From contig JAATFT010000049.1 of assembly GCA_015655075.1 (NCBI GenBank), positions 1 to 64,000 of the forward strand: a stretch of 64,000 bases of DNA. Reading direction: 5' to 3'. This document shows positions 42,839-51,474 of this stretch, one piece after another. Numbering within the stretch: the first letter of the stretch is position 1; every line of letters starts with the position of its first letter. Source of the stretch: Clostridiales bacterium. GTDB lineage: Bacteria > Bacillota > Clostridia > Lachnospirales > Lachnospiraceae. Below the pieces are notes generated by a model. It was not told where the DNA came from. It made no database searches and saw nothing but the letters and a program-made list of their open reading frames with translations. Both the position numbers and the translations under genes were made by a program.

Positions 42839-43820
42839 TATCAAAAAAGCGCTGGACAGTGGAATGAAAAATATACATTTTGATGAAAGGCTGGTTTTAA
42901 GCAATGATAAAAGACATCATAGCATGAATGGTATGCTGAAGGGGATTACGGCAGCTGTGGCTGTAATAGCGTTAGTTACAGTTTGTATGACGACGGAAAC
43001 GGCACAGTCAGCGTTTGCTTATGTTTATCAGTCGATTGCTAATATTATGGAGAAGAATGACAGGGTTGAGGAATATACGACTATAATTGGAAAATCTGTA
43101 ACTGATAATGGAATTACTGTGACATTGAGTGATGCAATTGTTTCAGAAGGAAAACTGATACTCTCATTAAATTATTCTAACGGGAACATGTTAGAGGATA
43201 AAGAGGGAGGGTATGCTACGTTTGGAGCTACTTGGGATGAAATAAAAGTCTATATGGACGGCAAAGAAATGCCGATTGCAGGTGCGGACGTTTGGGGACA
43301 GCAACTGGATGAGTATACTTATAATAATATTGTTGAGTTTTACGTTGGTAGTATTGCTGCAAAAGAGGAACATGAATTTGAGATAGCAATATCACGGATT
43401 CATGAAATGAATAAAGAAACCAGCGGTAACTGGACATTTGATTTTGTGGCCAGAGGTGAAGCTGTGGCAAGCGATACAAAGGTGATTATGCTTGATGAGG
43501 TTTTGGATCATAATAATTACAGCGTAATATTTGAAAAGTTTGTTTCAAACAGCTATGAGAAATCATTATATGTATCCTATTCTGACGGAGCAGGGTATGC
43601 GGATAGAGGAAGTGAATTTGATTTAATAGGATATGACGATTTAGGGAATGAAGTCAGGCTCTATGCACAGCCAGATTATTATAATGAACTAGACACAATT
43701 TTTATCTGTTGGGGTGGATTTGATATAAGCGATGAGGCATCGACACTCACCTTACAAGTAAGTGAATGGCCGTTTGAATTTGATGCAATGAAAGAATCAG
43801 TCACGATAAAGATTAAGTAG
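42831..43820 (+). CDS. DUF4179-type membrane protein, likely anti-sigma partner
   Basis: A 329-residue protein. The short cytoplasmic N-terminus is followed by a transmembrane segment at ~36-56 (ITAAVAVIALVTVCM) and an extracytoplasmic DUF4179-like beta-rich domain. Overlap with the sigma gene argues that it controls that sigma factor's activity. The signal is unknown. Confidence 0.75.
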   Translation: MNDIKKALDSGMKNIHFDERLVLSNDKRHHSMNGMLKGITAAVAVIALVTVCMTTETAQSAFAYVYQSIANIMEKNDRVEEYTTIIGKSVTDNGITVTLSDAIVSEGKLILSLNYSNGNMLEDKEGGYATFGATWDEIKVYMDGKEMPIAGADVWGQQLDEYTYNNIVEFYVGSIAAKEEHEFEIAISRIHEMNKETSGNWTFDFVARGEAVASDTKVIMLDEVLDHNNYSVIFEKFVSNSYEKSLYVSYSDGAGYADRGSEFDLIGYDDLGNEVRLYAQPDYYNELDTIFICWGGFDISDEASTLTLQVSEWPFEFDAMKESVTIKIK

Positions 43821-43989
43821 AGAAAAATTTTCTAATTGGAATAGGCATATTTATAGGCAACAGAGAGGAAAACAGAATTTATATTTTCTTTATCTTTTTA
43901 TTGCCCGTCACAAGCAGTTTTCGGATACACCCTTGTCCAATATGTGTATAAGAAATGATGATCCTATACTTTTGCAAGGTTGAGGATAA

Positions 43990-44150
43990 TCATTTTTTGT
44001 TCATCTTTATCAGATGGACGGCAAGAGTGATTAAAGCTACGACAAAGGTAGAAAGGTTTGACCGCTCCCGGATTCCAATGTCCTCTTTGCGCCCGGCTTG
44101 ATTTCGTACAACGGAGAGGTCTGTTTTTGGAATGGTGCGGCCTCCCCTTC
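43990..44150 (-). pseudogene. Unidentified degraded C-terminal membrane segment
   Basis: A reverse frame ends NLSTFVVALITLAVHLIKMN before a stop, a transmembrane helix with a basic tail, preceded by basic sequence. No start is present. It may be the end of a lost membrane protein behind the DUF4825 gene. The family is not recognised. Confidence 0.3.
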
Positions 44151-44163
44151 TTCCAATTGATAA

Positions 44164-44799
44164 TCACGATGACGGGCCTTGCTTAATCAGGATCTCTTTT
44201 GCAGCAGCTGTAACATAAGCGCTGTCGGTTAGACTATTCTGCACTTCATTTTTCCAGTTGGTTTCATTAAGAATATTGTCAAAATCATCATAAAGCGCTT
44301 CAACATCTTCGCGTCTCACTTCATACGCCACATCAGAAAACAGAAATTTAATATTCTTTAGGTTGCCAATAAGTGCAAAAGCGGCAGTTGAATTATAAAT
44401 TAGAGACTTTTTTACCTCATTTTCATATATCTTATTGAGCTCATCCGTAGAGCCAAAGGCAGAAAATGCTTTATGGCTCATACTCTCCTTGCCAATATTA
44501 AGCAAAATATCCTGATAATCAATTTGCACGGTAAAGCTATCGGGAAATAATTGAAATTTAATTTCAGATGTTGCAAGGGGAAGATGCCAAAAAAGATTAA
44601 CAGTATTTGAGTTATTGCCCATATATTCATTTTTGTAAGGCAGGATATAGTTGATGTCATGGGTAGTTGCATCTAATTGCTCCGATATATATCGTTTTTC
44701 CTTAGCGTTATATTTTGGAACAGCAACAAATTGTACTATACTAAAGAGCGCAATACCAACGATCAGCAATCCAATAATCAGTTTATTTTTATTCTTCAT
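44164..44799 (-). CDS. DUF4825-like membrane-anchored protein
   Basis: A 211-residue protein with an N-terminal transmembrane helix (LIIGLLIVGIALFSIVQ) and an external domain resembling DUF4825. ATG at 44799 with GTAGGTG upstream is chosen over a GTG at 44808. It overlaps the upstream permease-prefix gene, so it is the third gene of the PadR operon. Confidence 0.68.
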   Translation of the reverse strand: MKNKNKLIIGLLIVGIALFSIVQFVAVPKYNAKEKRYISEQLDATTHDINYILPYKNEYMGNNSNTVNLFWHLPLATSEIKFQLFPDSFTVQIDYQDILLNIGKESMSHKAFSAFGSTDELNKIYENEVKKSLIYNSTAAFALIGNLKNIKFLFSDVAYEVRREDVEALYDDFDNILNETNWKNEVQNSLTDSAYVTAAAKEILIKQGPSS

Positions 44800-45472
44800 T
44801 ACGTTCACCTACTTCATACTTTAATATAAGTTCAGGAAGACTCTTGATTATGAGAGGGATAATAACGGTAACAAAAGGAGTAAAATATCTTATTGCCATT
44901 AAAGCAAAACTATACGGCCCATCTATACGAATGGGTCTTGAAAACCATATACTGCTGCCAAAATACAATCCAGTTACAATCATAACACAAACAGTAACAA
45001 AGACACCCCAAATAAACCAAACAATCCGATTCAGATGAATATAGTGTTTGATATTTACATACTGCTGTTTTTCAATATAGCTTTTGGTTTTATTCGTCCC
45101 TTTGCGGAAATAAACGATACCCACGGCTATGATTGAACAAAACAGCAATAGGTTCACAGGAAGGAAATTACGAAACAAAGTAAACGGAATGGTAATAATC
45201 CAACTAATAACGAGATAAAGTAATGATTGCTGCAAACTTTCCAATCGGTATTGATTGATATATATATTCATGTTGCCGTCTACTAAATTATCAATGCTTG
45301 TTATGCTATTTTCTGCTCTTTGAATTGCAGTTTTTTCATCCAGCCCGCTTGCAATTAAATCCGATTTTTTTGCCTCAAGATTGCTGAGTATCTCAGCTTT
45401 TAGTTCATCTATATTTTTTGCCTTTTGATACCTGCTGAACAAGTTGTCAACATAGCTCTTTAATTCACTCAT
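44789..45472 (-). CDS. Permease-prefix-domain membrane protein
   Basis: A 227-residue protein. The N-terminal cytoplasmic helical prefix (LKSYVDNLFSRYQ ... AIQRAENSI), as found before ABC-type permeases, is followed by four transmembrane helices. It starts inside the stop of the PadR gene (TAATG overlap). This gene pair with PadR is widespread in Clostridia and probably responds to membrane or antibiotic stress. Confidence 0.75.
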   Translation of the reverse strand: MSELKSYVDNLFSRYQKAKNIDELKAEILSNLEAKKSDLIASGLDEKTAIQRAENSITSIDNLVDGNMNIYINQYRLESLQQSLLYLVISWIITIPFTLFRNFLPVNLLLFCSIIAVGIVYFRKGTNKTKSYIEKQQYVNIKHYIHLNRIVWFIWGVFVTVCVMIVTGLYFGSSIWFSRPIRIDGPYSFALMAIRYFTPFVTVIIPLIIKSLPELILKYEVGERNEE

Positions 45473-45813
45473 TAATCATGCCCCCTTTCAATTAATTGAC
45501 TTATTAAGTCTCTCGCTACTTTCCAGTCCGCAACCGATTTACTATAAATTTCTTTGCCGCGCTTTGTAATTTTATAGTATTTACGCCGCCCGCCTTGGCT
45601 TTCATCACCCCAATAAGATTGTATTAAATTTCCTTTTTCTAATCTTTTTAGGCTGGTATAAAGGGATGGTTCCTTTAATTCATACAGGCCGTTACTAATT
45701 AAGCTAATAGCTTTAATAATTTCATATCCATAATTATCACTATTCATTAAAACTCGTAGAATTATTGTATCAATATGACCACGAATCAAATCACTGCTAA
45801 TTGAATCATTCAC
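45472..45813 (-). CDS. PadR-family transcriptional regulator
   Basis: A 113-residue regulator with a winged helix: IILRVLMNSDNYGYEIIKAI, LYELKEPSLYTSLKRLE and GGRRKYYKITKRGKEI, plus a short dimerisation helix. A palindromic site lies inside its own promoter (45840-45857), so it should repress itself and the two membrane genes that follow. Confidence 0.9.
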   Translation of the reverse strand: MNDSISSDLIRGHIDTIILRVLMNSDNYGYEIIKAISLISNGLYELKEPSLYTSLKRLEKGNLIQSYWGDESQGGRRKYYKITKRGKEIYSKSVADWKVARDLISQLIERGHD

Positions 45814-45834
45814 AGTTCTTACCTCCTTAACAAT

Positions 45835-45863
45835 ATTATAACATATAGTACTATGTTAGTCAA
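45835..45863 (-). promoter_or_regulatory. PadR operon promoter with operator in the spacer
   Basis: Reverse-strand TTGACT (45863-45858) and TATAAT (45840-45835) are 17 nt apart. The spacer is almost wholly the palindrome AACATATAGTACTATGTT (45840-45857), a typical PadR-type operator. Binding would block RNA polymerase directly. Confidence 0.82.
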
Positions 45864-46606
45864 TGTAATATTTCACACATGACAATTGAAAAAGCACCGG
45901 CATAATAAAAGAGGAAGTCCTTTTGCTCTGGTGTTCTCTTTTGTTACATTACCCGTTTGTATAACCTATTATGAAATTATACCATGAAAGCCCGCGCTAC
46001 AGTGATTATAATAATGAATGTAAGTGTAATTTTTCAGGAATTTTTTTAACCAGTGAAGATTTTCATAAAAGTGAAAAAATTGTAAAATACAGATATCTTA
46101 AAGGAGAGTATAAATTCAAATGAAAAGAACGTTATAGTAATAACATATGGGCAAATACAGAAGAAACGTTCTGTACAAGAAGTGTAATGTTAACTTAATT
46201 AATACTAAACAATATAACTAACAGTATATTAATAATTGCAAGGTATTAGCCGTCCGTTCAGCGAAAACGAAAAGAGGGATGCAATGCGTAGGAATTTAAG
46301 AGAATTTCAGAACCTGGATGTTCTTCCTATGACGATGGGACGCCGTTTTAAAGAAGTGATCAAATAAATCTCTGGAAAAATATACTGAAAAAATAAGGCT
46401 ATCGCATAGATTATGCTGTGATAGCTTTTAGTATCAGTTTAAAAAATAACCTTCTGCTATAGTATTAGCTTTTAGTCGAAGCCAGTAGCCGCCAGCGGCG
46501 GCCGTGGCTTCTAAATCAACTGGTTATTACTTCAAGAATAAGTATATCGCTTAAATATGTTCCTGATATTAACAAATAGTAAATGATGTATGAACATTTT
46601 AAAACG
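45864..46606. other. Long intergenic region with one possible micro-ORF
   Basis: A 27-codon frame at 46284-46367 (MRRNLREFQNLDVLPMTM) follows AGAGGGATGCA and is followed by a terminator-like hairpin (GCTATCGCATA/TGTGATAGC, ~46398-46430). It could be a peptide or a remnant. Nothing else is recognised. Confidence 0.35.
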
Positions 46607-46650
46607 GAAAAAGCATTTATAAAATCCGCAGCTGTGGATTTTATAAATGC
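46607..46650 (-). terminator. Strong palindromic terminator
   Basis: GCATTTATAAAATCC and its inverted copy form a 15-bp stem (46613-46650). On the reverse strand TTTTT follows. It ends the leftward XRE/ImmA/TM unit. Confidence 0.75.
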
Positions 46651-46708
46651 AAGGTCATTCCTAATGAAAGCTGACTAACTTAGACGGTAACCGGTTTACC
46701 ATTTACAA

Positions 46709-46990
46709 TTAACCTGCGAAATTTATAATGCCTAAAAATATAAGGATACCCAGTACAAAAGCGAAGAAGAGGCACACGTTTCTAATGAAATGTACATCCT
46801 GTGCCTGTTTTGCCAGCAATGCTTCCACTATATCCTCGTGGGTAAGCTTCGATTCCTTCCATTCATAAGCCTTATTATTAATATGATAAATCGTTTCAGG
46901 GTCTTTGGCTTGGGCCTCCTCCTCTGTAATTTTCTTTGAGGACAATATTTCCAAATCTGTCAGTAAAAACTTCAATTCTCTTTTGGTCAC
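46709..46990 (-). CDS. Small C-terminally anchored membrane protein
   Basis: A 93-residue protein with a charged N-terminal two-thirds and a single C-terminal transmembrane helix (VCLFFAFVLGILIFLGII). It follows the ImmA-like gene by 15 nt. Possibly a regulator or inhibitor of the lysis module; the function is unknown. Confidence 0.55.
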   Translation of the reverse strand: MTKRELKFLLTDLEILSSKKITEEEAQAKDPETIYHINNKAYEWKESKLTHEDIVEALLAKQAQDVHFIRNVCLFFAFVLGILIFLGIINFAG

Positions 46991-47005
46991 TAGACTTTCC
47001 TCCCA

Positions 47006-47467
47006 TCAATCAAACCGCCTTAATACGCCAAGGCAGGGTGAAAAATATATAATATAGTTGTTGTAGGTTACGTAGATACCGTATTTTCTTTCGTAAGCGC
47101 TTAAGGCTTCTTTTAAATATTCCTCCGTTACATCCAAATACTCTGCCATATTATACAGACTGGTACAGCCCGCTTCATAAGACCGGATAATACCTTCAAG
47201 GCCTATCTGGATATTATAAGCCGCAAGCCTGGCCCGGTGTTCCTGCTTTCTGTTGGGGGTCTTTGTCTGGTCCAGAATATTGCCTATCGTGGTAAGATGA
47301 TGGCCGATTTCCTCTGAAAGCACACAGCTCTTTTCAACGGAGGTCATATTTTTGTCTATTGCAATGCAGCCGTCGATATATAACCCCTTTAATCCTTTCA
47401 CTTCATATAAGTCCATCTCTTTTACAAACAGATTATCGTGCTGTTTCTGTAAGTCTTCGTAAGTCAT
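47006..47467 (-). CDS. ImmA/IrrE-family metallopeptidase
   Basis: A 153-residue ImmA/IrrE-like protein. It has CVLSEEIGHHLTTIGNIL, the phage-type variant (EExGHH) of the HExxH zinc motif, and RARLAAYNIQIGLEGI. In ICEBs1 and many prophages ImmA cleaves the cognate XRE repressor. ATG at 47467 lies 6 nt after GGGGAG; upstream in-frame codons overlap the XRE gene and are not needed. Confidence 0.8.
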   Translation of the reverse strand: MTYEDLQKQHDNLFVKEMDLYEVKGLKGLYIDGCIAIDKNMTSVEKSCVLSEEIGHHLTTIGNILDQTKTPNRKQEHRARLAAYNIQIGLEGIIRSYEAGCTSLYNMAEYLDVTEEYLKEALSAYERKYGIYVTYNNYIIYFSPCLGVLRRFD

Positions 47468-47483
47468 TAACATCTCCCCTTTA

Positions 47484-47831
47484 TTAACTCCTGTTTTTAT
47501 TATTGATTGCTTTATTATTTCTTGCCGCCAGCAGCAGCTGTTTATATTCTTCAATCTTGGATAGTTCTTCTTCCGTCCAGTTTTCATTATATTCTTTATG
47601 GGCCGCAACGGTTGGTATAGCCTGTGCTTCTTCCCAGCCCATAAGATATGCGGGAGAGCAGCCAAAAATTTCGGCCAGCTTAACAATTGTTTCATGCTTG
47701 ATATTTTTTATTTCCCCGCTTTCATACCGCTGCATGGTTGCTTCTTTTACCCCCAGCTGGTTTGCCACATCCAATAAAGTCATTCCCAGTTTTAACCTTC
47801 TCGCCTTAATTCTTTCCTGTAAAACTGACAT
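47484..47831 (-). CDS. XRE-family repressor of the lysis cassette
   Basis: A 115-residue protein with an N-terminal helix-turn-helix (RLKLGMTLLDVANQLGVKEA then TMQRYESGEI) and a short C-terminus. It is divergent from the holin/amidase genes, with several TTACGTAA-like sites between. It is the likely substrate of the adjacent ImmA peptidase. Confidence 0.85.
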   Translation of the reverse strand: MSVLQERIKARRLKLGMTLLDVANQLGVKEATMQRYESGEIKNIKHETIVKLAEIFGCSPAYLMGWEEAQAIPTVAAHKEYNENWTEEELSKIEEYKQLLLAARNNKAINNKNRS

Positions 47832-48026
47832 AAGTACCGGCTCCTATCCTATATTTGGTTTTTTTATCGGGAAAACCCGTTAACCTGCAACTCATAAAAC
47901 TGTTTAATTTAGTTAACTTTCTTTCTGTCCGGTTCCTCAAATGAGCCTGCCATAAACCTGTTTAATTTCCCGATATTTTTATTATACACAACAGCAAAGT
48001 ATTTTAAAATGAGATATTACAAATTT

Positions 48027-48055
48027 AATATAACATTAACTTTCGTAAAATGCAA
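48027..48055 (-). promoter_or_regulatory. Leftward promoter for XRE/ImmA
   Basis: Reverse-strand TTGCAT (48055-48050), 17 nt, TATATT (48032-48027). The related half-site TTTCGTAAAA (48041-48050) lies between the boxes. Confidence 0.65.
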
Positions 48056-48080
48056 TATTTTTTATAAAATATTAAAAAAC

Positions 48081-48143
48081 TTACGTAATGTGTATTGACA
48101 AAAGGATAAGCTTATTGTATTATAAACTTACCCTATACGTAAG
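48081..48143 (+). promoter_or_regulatory. Rightward promoter with XRE-type operators
   Basis: TTGACA (48095-48100), 17 nt and TATTAT (48118-48123) are flanked by TTACGTAA (48081-48088) and TACGTAAG (48136-48143). A further inverted repeat, CTTAC...GTAAG, lies at 48254-48270. The arrangement fits a phage-type switch. From 48144 to 48470 no gene is seen, only a long leader. Confidence 0.72.
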
Positions 48144-48470
48144 AATGTAAAATGAAAGCAATTTTTCCATTACAATTAAGTATCAATGGCAGTACAATAG
48201 TATTTTCTGAAAGTCATATCCGCCGGGAAACAGGATAAATTTTTTGCCAAAAACTTACGCAAAAAGTAAGTATTGAAAGCTGTTCTATAAGGGGCGGATT
48301 GGGGAAACGGTATTTTCGAAATAAAATCCCAAATGACCAGCATAAAAGCGATATTATAGAAGAAAGGAAAGAGTCGTCCCGGTGGAAGAATCGGCCAAAC
48401 GGGCTCATAAAAGGCTAACAACATAAAAACTATAAATAGGTATGGACGAATAGTCCGGAAAGGAGTAATA

Positions 48471-48629
48471 ATGATAAAGAAAAGAGTGGCTAAATTATTT
48501 AACGTAAAAAGTGGAGTAACTATTATCCTCACCGGTGTTTTTGCGTATTTATCAGTAACCGGGAAAATTGCCGGAGATCAATTCCTGGTAATCTTTACAA
48601 CAATTATTGCTTTTTATTTTAAAACTTAA
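48471..48629 (+). CDS. Small phage holin-like membrane protein
   Basis: A 52-residue peptide with two hydrophobic segments (SGVTIILTGVFAYLSV and FLVIFTTIIAFYF). It resembles small proteins found next to endolysins in Lachnospiraceae prophages. GGAAAGGAGTAATA precedes the ATG. The amidase gene starts 37 nt downstream. Confidence 0.68.
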   Translation: MIKKRVAKLFNVKSGVTIILTGVFAYLSVTGKIAGDQFLVIFTTIIAFYFKT

Positions 48630-48665
48630 GCCAAGCCATTAAGCCTGCGGGGAAAGGAGGTTAAT

Positions 48666-49280
48666 ATGGGATATTTAGTTGCGGTAGATTCAGGACACGG
48701 CATGGAAACGCCGGGAAAGCGTACTCCTGCCATTCCGGAGGACTGGTTTGGCAGGAAAAAGGGAGAATGTATTCATGAAAAGGAATTCAATAAACCGGCT
48801 GCCGAATACTTAATTACGGCATTAAAACGGAGCGGCTTCGATACGATAAACGTCAGTCCCGGCACAACGGATATTCCGCTGAAAGACCGGTATGCGGCTG
48901 CCAATAGTGCCAAGGCGGATATATTTGTTTCCAAGCATTACAATGCATCTATGGGGAAATGGGGAGGTGCAAATGGTATAGAGACCATTATTTCCCAATA
49001 TGCGTCGGATCAATCCAAAAAACTTGCCCAGCTGGTGCAGGCGGAGCTGGTGCAAGCACATAAGAGAACGGACAGGGGGGTGAAGATAGATTTTGCGTAT
49101 TTCGGTATTAATATAGCCGTGCTTTATCATACCGGTATGCCGGCCATACTTACGGAATCCGGGTTTATGGACAACCTAAAGGAAGCAAAAACAATGCTTG
49201 ACCCGGAATTTCAGAAAGCAGACGCAGAAGCCACCTGCAGGGGAATCTGTAAATATTTCGGAATTGCGTATATCCCCTAA
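48666..49280 (+). CDS. N-acetylmuramoyl-L-alanine amidase (Amidase_3), endolysin-like
   Basis: A 204-residue catalytic domain. It has VDSGHG (zinc His), the HEKEFNK Glu, a SKHYNAS segment with the second His, and the ILTESGFMDN catalytic Glu. It cuts the amide bond between the glycan and the stem peptide. In the same frame past the TAA, codons continue as a linker and a peptidoglycan-binding domain (see next entry), so the present gene has probably lost its wall-binding tail. Confidence 0.88.
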   Translation: MGYLVAVDSGHGMETPGKRTPAIPEDWFGRKKGECIHEKEFNKPAAEYLITALKRSGFDTINVSPGTTDIPLKDRYAAANSAKADIFVSKHYNASMGKWGGANGIETIISQYASDQSKKLAQLVQAELVQAHKRTDRGVKIDFAYFGINIAVLYHTGMPAILTESGFMDNLKEAKTMLDPEFQKADAEATCRGICKYFGIAYIP

Positions 49281-49440
49281 AAGACAGAGTATATCCCAGA
49301 GCAGAATATTACAAGGACGTCGTCTAAAAAGGATATCGAGTGGCTGCAGGAGAAGCTTAATAAGGCTTTGCCGGAATATACCTGATCCCGCTTAAGACAG
49401 ATGGCGTCTACGGCACTAAGACCCGGATCGCAGTATTGAT
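49281..49440 (+). pseudogene. Detached peptidoglycan-binding tail of the amidase
   Basis: In frame after the amidase stop the codons read YIPEQNITRTSSKKDIEWLQ and EKLNKALPEYT, then a stop. A shifted frame continues IPLKTDGVYGTKTRIAVL, the hallmark of PG_binding_1 repeats. A stop and a frameshift therefore separate this domain from the enzyme. It ends near 49440, beyond which a reverse frame of unknown family runs to iolG. Confidence 0.75.
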
Positions 49441-49563
49441 GCTTCCTTCTTTCTGCTTTCTATATGCTTCTGCGTTTTAGCGATGTATAAGAGCAACTGT
49501 TGTGCAGCCTTAGCAATATGGATTTCATAATCATTATCGGAGAATGAACATCCGGCCGCATAG

Positions 49564-50577
49564 CTACATAACGATTTCCTTAAGCAATACCGGGCGGTTT
49601 TCTTCCAGGGATTTTTTAGCTGCTTTTGCAATGAGTACCGGCTGCAGACCGTCATTAATATTAACAGGAACTTCGGTATTGTTAATAATAGCCTGTACGA
49701 ATAAGGATACTTCTTTTGAGAAAGAAGCCATGTAACGCTCTAAGAAAAAGTATAAAGGCTTTTCTCCGGTAACGCCGGAAGAGGTGCTGATTACTGCGGT
49801 GGAATCAGAGTCATTGGCAATGGCAACCTGTCCTTTTGAACCAAATACCTCCGCACGCTGGTCATAACCATAATCGGCTTTACGGGAGTTGTCAATTACT
49901 GCCAGGGCGCCATTGGCAAGCTTCATGGTTATAATGGCGGTATCGATGTCGCCGGCCTCTTTTATGGCAGGGTTTACTAAAGAAGTACCGTTGGCATAAA
50001 CTTCAACTGCATCGCTGGAAGTTAAATAACGTACCATGTCAAAATCATGTATAGTCATGTCCATGAACATACCGCCGGATACTTTAACATATTCAATCGG
50101 CGGTGCGTCCGGATCCCTGGAAGTTACCTTAACAATATGTACATCTCCGATTGTGCCCTTTGACACTGCATTTCGAACCGCCTCAAAATTGTGGTCAAAG
50201 CGGCGGTTGAAGCCAACTTGGAACTTTACCTTTGAATCCTTTAAAGCTTCCATAACTGCTTTAATTTTGGATAAATCCTGGGAAATAGGTTTTTCGCAGA
50301 AAACATGTTTACCCGCTCTGATTGCTTCTATGGCAATATCCGCATGGGTATCCGTGGAGGAACAGATTAATACAGCTTCAATACTGCGGTCCTTTAATAT
50401 ATCCCTGTAATCTGTATATACCTTTGGGATTCCCAGGCCGTTCGCCCAGGATTTTGCTGAGTCATTCATAAATGGATCGGCGATTGCAGCAACCTGTGCC
50501 TCCTTTACGTGATAAGTAATACTTTCCCCATGGACTTTGCCGATTCTTCCGGCACCGATAATACCTATTTTTAACAT
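49564..50577 (-). CDS. iolG: myo-Inositol 2-dehydrogenase (Gfo/Idh/MocA family)
   Basis: A 337-residue NAD-dependent oxidoreductase. It has the GIIGAGRIGKVH cofactor motif, CEKPIS with the catalytic lysine (~97) and MFMDMTIHDFDMVRYL with the Asp/His pair (~175). It oxidises myo-inositol to 2-keto-myo-inositol, the first step of the pathway completed by the genes at 51.5-59.4 kb. It runs in the opposite direction. AAAGGATATGAGATT precedes the ATG. Other inositol isomers are possible substrates. Confidence 0.85.
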   Translation of the reverse strand: MLKIGIIGAGRIGKVHGESITYHVKEAQVAAIADPFMNDSAKSWANGLGIPKVYTDYRDILKDRSIEAVLICSSTDTHADIAIEAIRAGKHVFCEKPISQDLSKIKAVMEALKDSKVKFQVGFNRRFDHNFEAVRNAVSKGTIGDVHIVKVTSRDPDAPPIEYVKVSGGMFMDMTIHDFDMVRYLTSSDAVEVYANGTSLVNPAIKEAGDIDTAIITMKLANGALAVIDNSRKADYGYDQRAEVFGSKGQVAIANDSDSTAVISTSSGVTGEKPLYFFLERYMASFSKEVSLFVQAIINNTEVPVNINDGLQPVLIAKAAKKSLEENRPVLLKEIVM

Positions 50578-51001
50578 AATCTCATATCCTTTCGTTTGAA
50601 TTGGTATATTTTTGTTAAGATTAATAAGATTATACCATGCCGAATTAGGAATATCAACAAAAATATAACAAAAACATACGCAAAATATAACAAAAAATAA
50701 GACACACTTATGAAATATGATAATATATATTTAATTAAGTTCGAGATACGGCTCCCGCTTCTGTAAGCGTTAAATATAGAAAGAAACACGCTCTAGTAAG
50801 AGTTCAATTATCACGGAGATAAGTTTTCAGGCGGACGCGCACGGTTTTGTCATGCAGATTGCCTCACTTCGTTCGGCGAAAACCGACATATAAATACGCC
50901 GGGGCATTCTGGGTGGTTATCCGTCAAATAATTTTTGTGGCCTGTATCCGGCTAAGAAATGTCAATAGGAGATAATTTTATCGTTCAGGCTAAAATATCA
51001 C
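50578..51001. other. iolG upstream region
   Basis: It contains a 22-bp-spaced direct repeat AAAATATAACAAAAA (50660 and 50682), which may be regulator sites for iolG. A solitary end of the type 1 MITE (AACACGCTCTAG, ~50787-50798) is also present. No gene is seen. Confidence 0.5.
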
Positions 51002-51164
51002 TAGTGAACTGGCAAGTTGATATCTTGTCTAATGGCTTGCCTGAATTTCCATCTTCTTCGTTGCCGTCAATCGACGTAGCCACCGCTGCGACTCATTCCT
51101 CCGCCTCGCAGAATGAAAATCCATTCTACACCATTAGTCCAAGTATCAACTTGTCAGAACACTA
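51002..51164. mobile_element. MITE-like hairpin element (type 3)
   Basis: The ends TAGTGAACTGGCAAG and CTTGTCAGAACACTA pair, and the interior continues (CTAATGG/CCATTAG). The tip GACGTAGCCACCGCTGCG resembles the tips of the other elements. It shares a TA with the type 1 element that begins at 51163. Confidence 0.65.
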
Positions 51165-51326
51165 GAGCGTGTTTGAAAAATGCTTGTGCCGGGTTGGATG
51201 CTCCAATTTGTGGGAGGCAAGGAGCGATTTGGGAAGCGTAGTGGGGCTACGTTTCCCAAATTGCGACGCAGAATACCGCAAAGTGGGGCGGTCAGAGCGG
51301 TGCAATGATTTTTGAAACACGCTCTA
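51163..51326. mobile_element. 164-bp MITE-like hairpin element (type 1)
   Basis: The ends match 41715-41878 (TAGAGCGTGTTTGAAAAAT and inverse) with an equal length of 164 bp. The tip is CGTAGTGGGGCTACG. It lies between iolG and iolJ. Confidence 0.8.
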
Positions 51327-51383
51327 GGGCAGGGAGGCATTAATTGAAAAAATAAAACTTATATAAAAATGCCATTAATTTAA

Positions 51384-51412
51384 TTGACTAATAGTTATAT
51401 TTATGTTAAATT
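51384..51412 (+). promoter_or_regulatory. Likely promoter of the iol operon
   Basis: TTGACT (51384-51389), 17 nt and TAAATT (51407-51412) lie about 60 nt before iolJ. Confidence 0.6.
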
Positions 51413-51474
51413 ATTGGTAAGTTATTAATAAGTTACAAATAAGTTTCTGAAATGGAAGAAAGGTGAGTGTACTT

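Noticed and set aside
43964-44167. 67-codon reverse open frame
   Set aside because: Very basic and Pro/Ser-rich, no ribosome site; another frame shows the more plausible membrane-helix remnant.
49416-49655. 79-codon reverse open frame overlapping the end of iolG
   Set aside because: Its first part is iolG antiphase sequence; the unique tail (IAKAAQQLLLYIAKTQ) has no start of its own and no recognised family, so at most a remnant.
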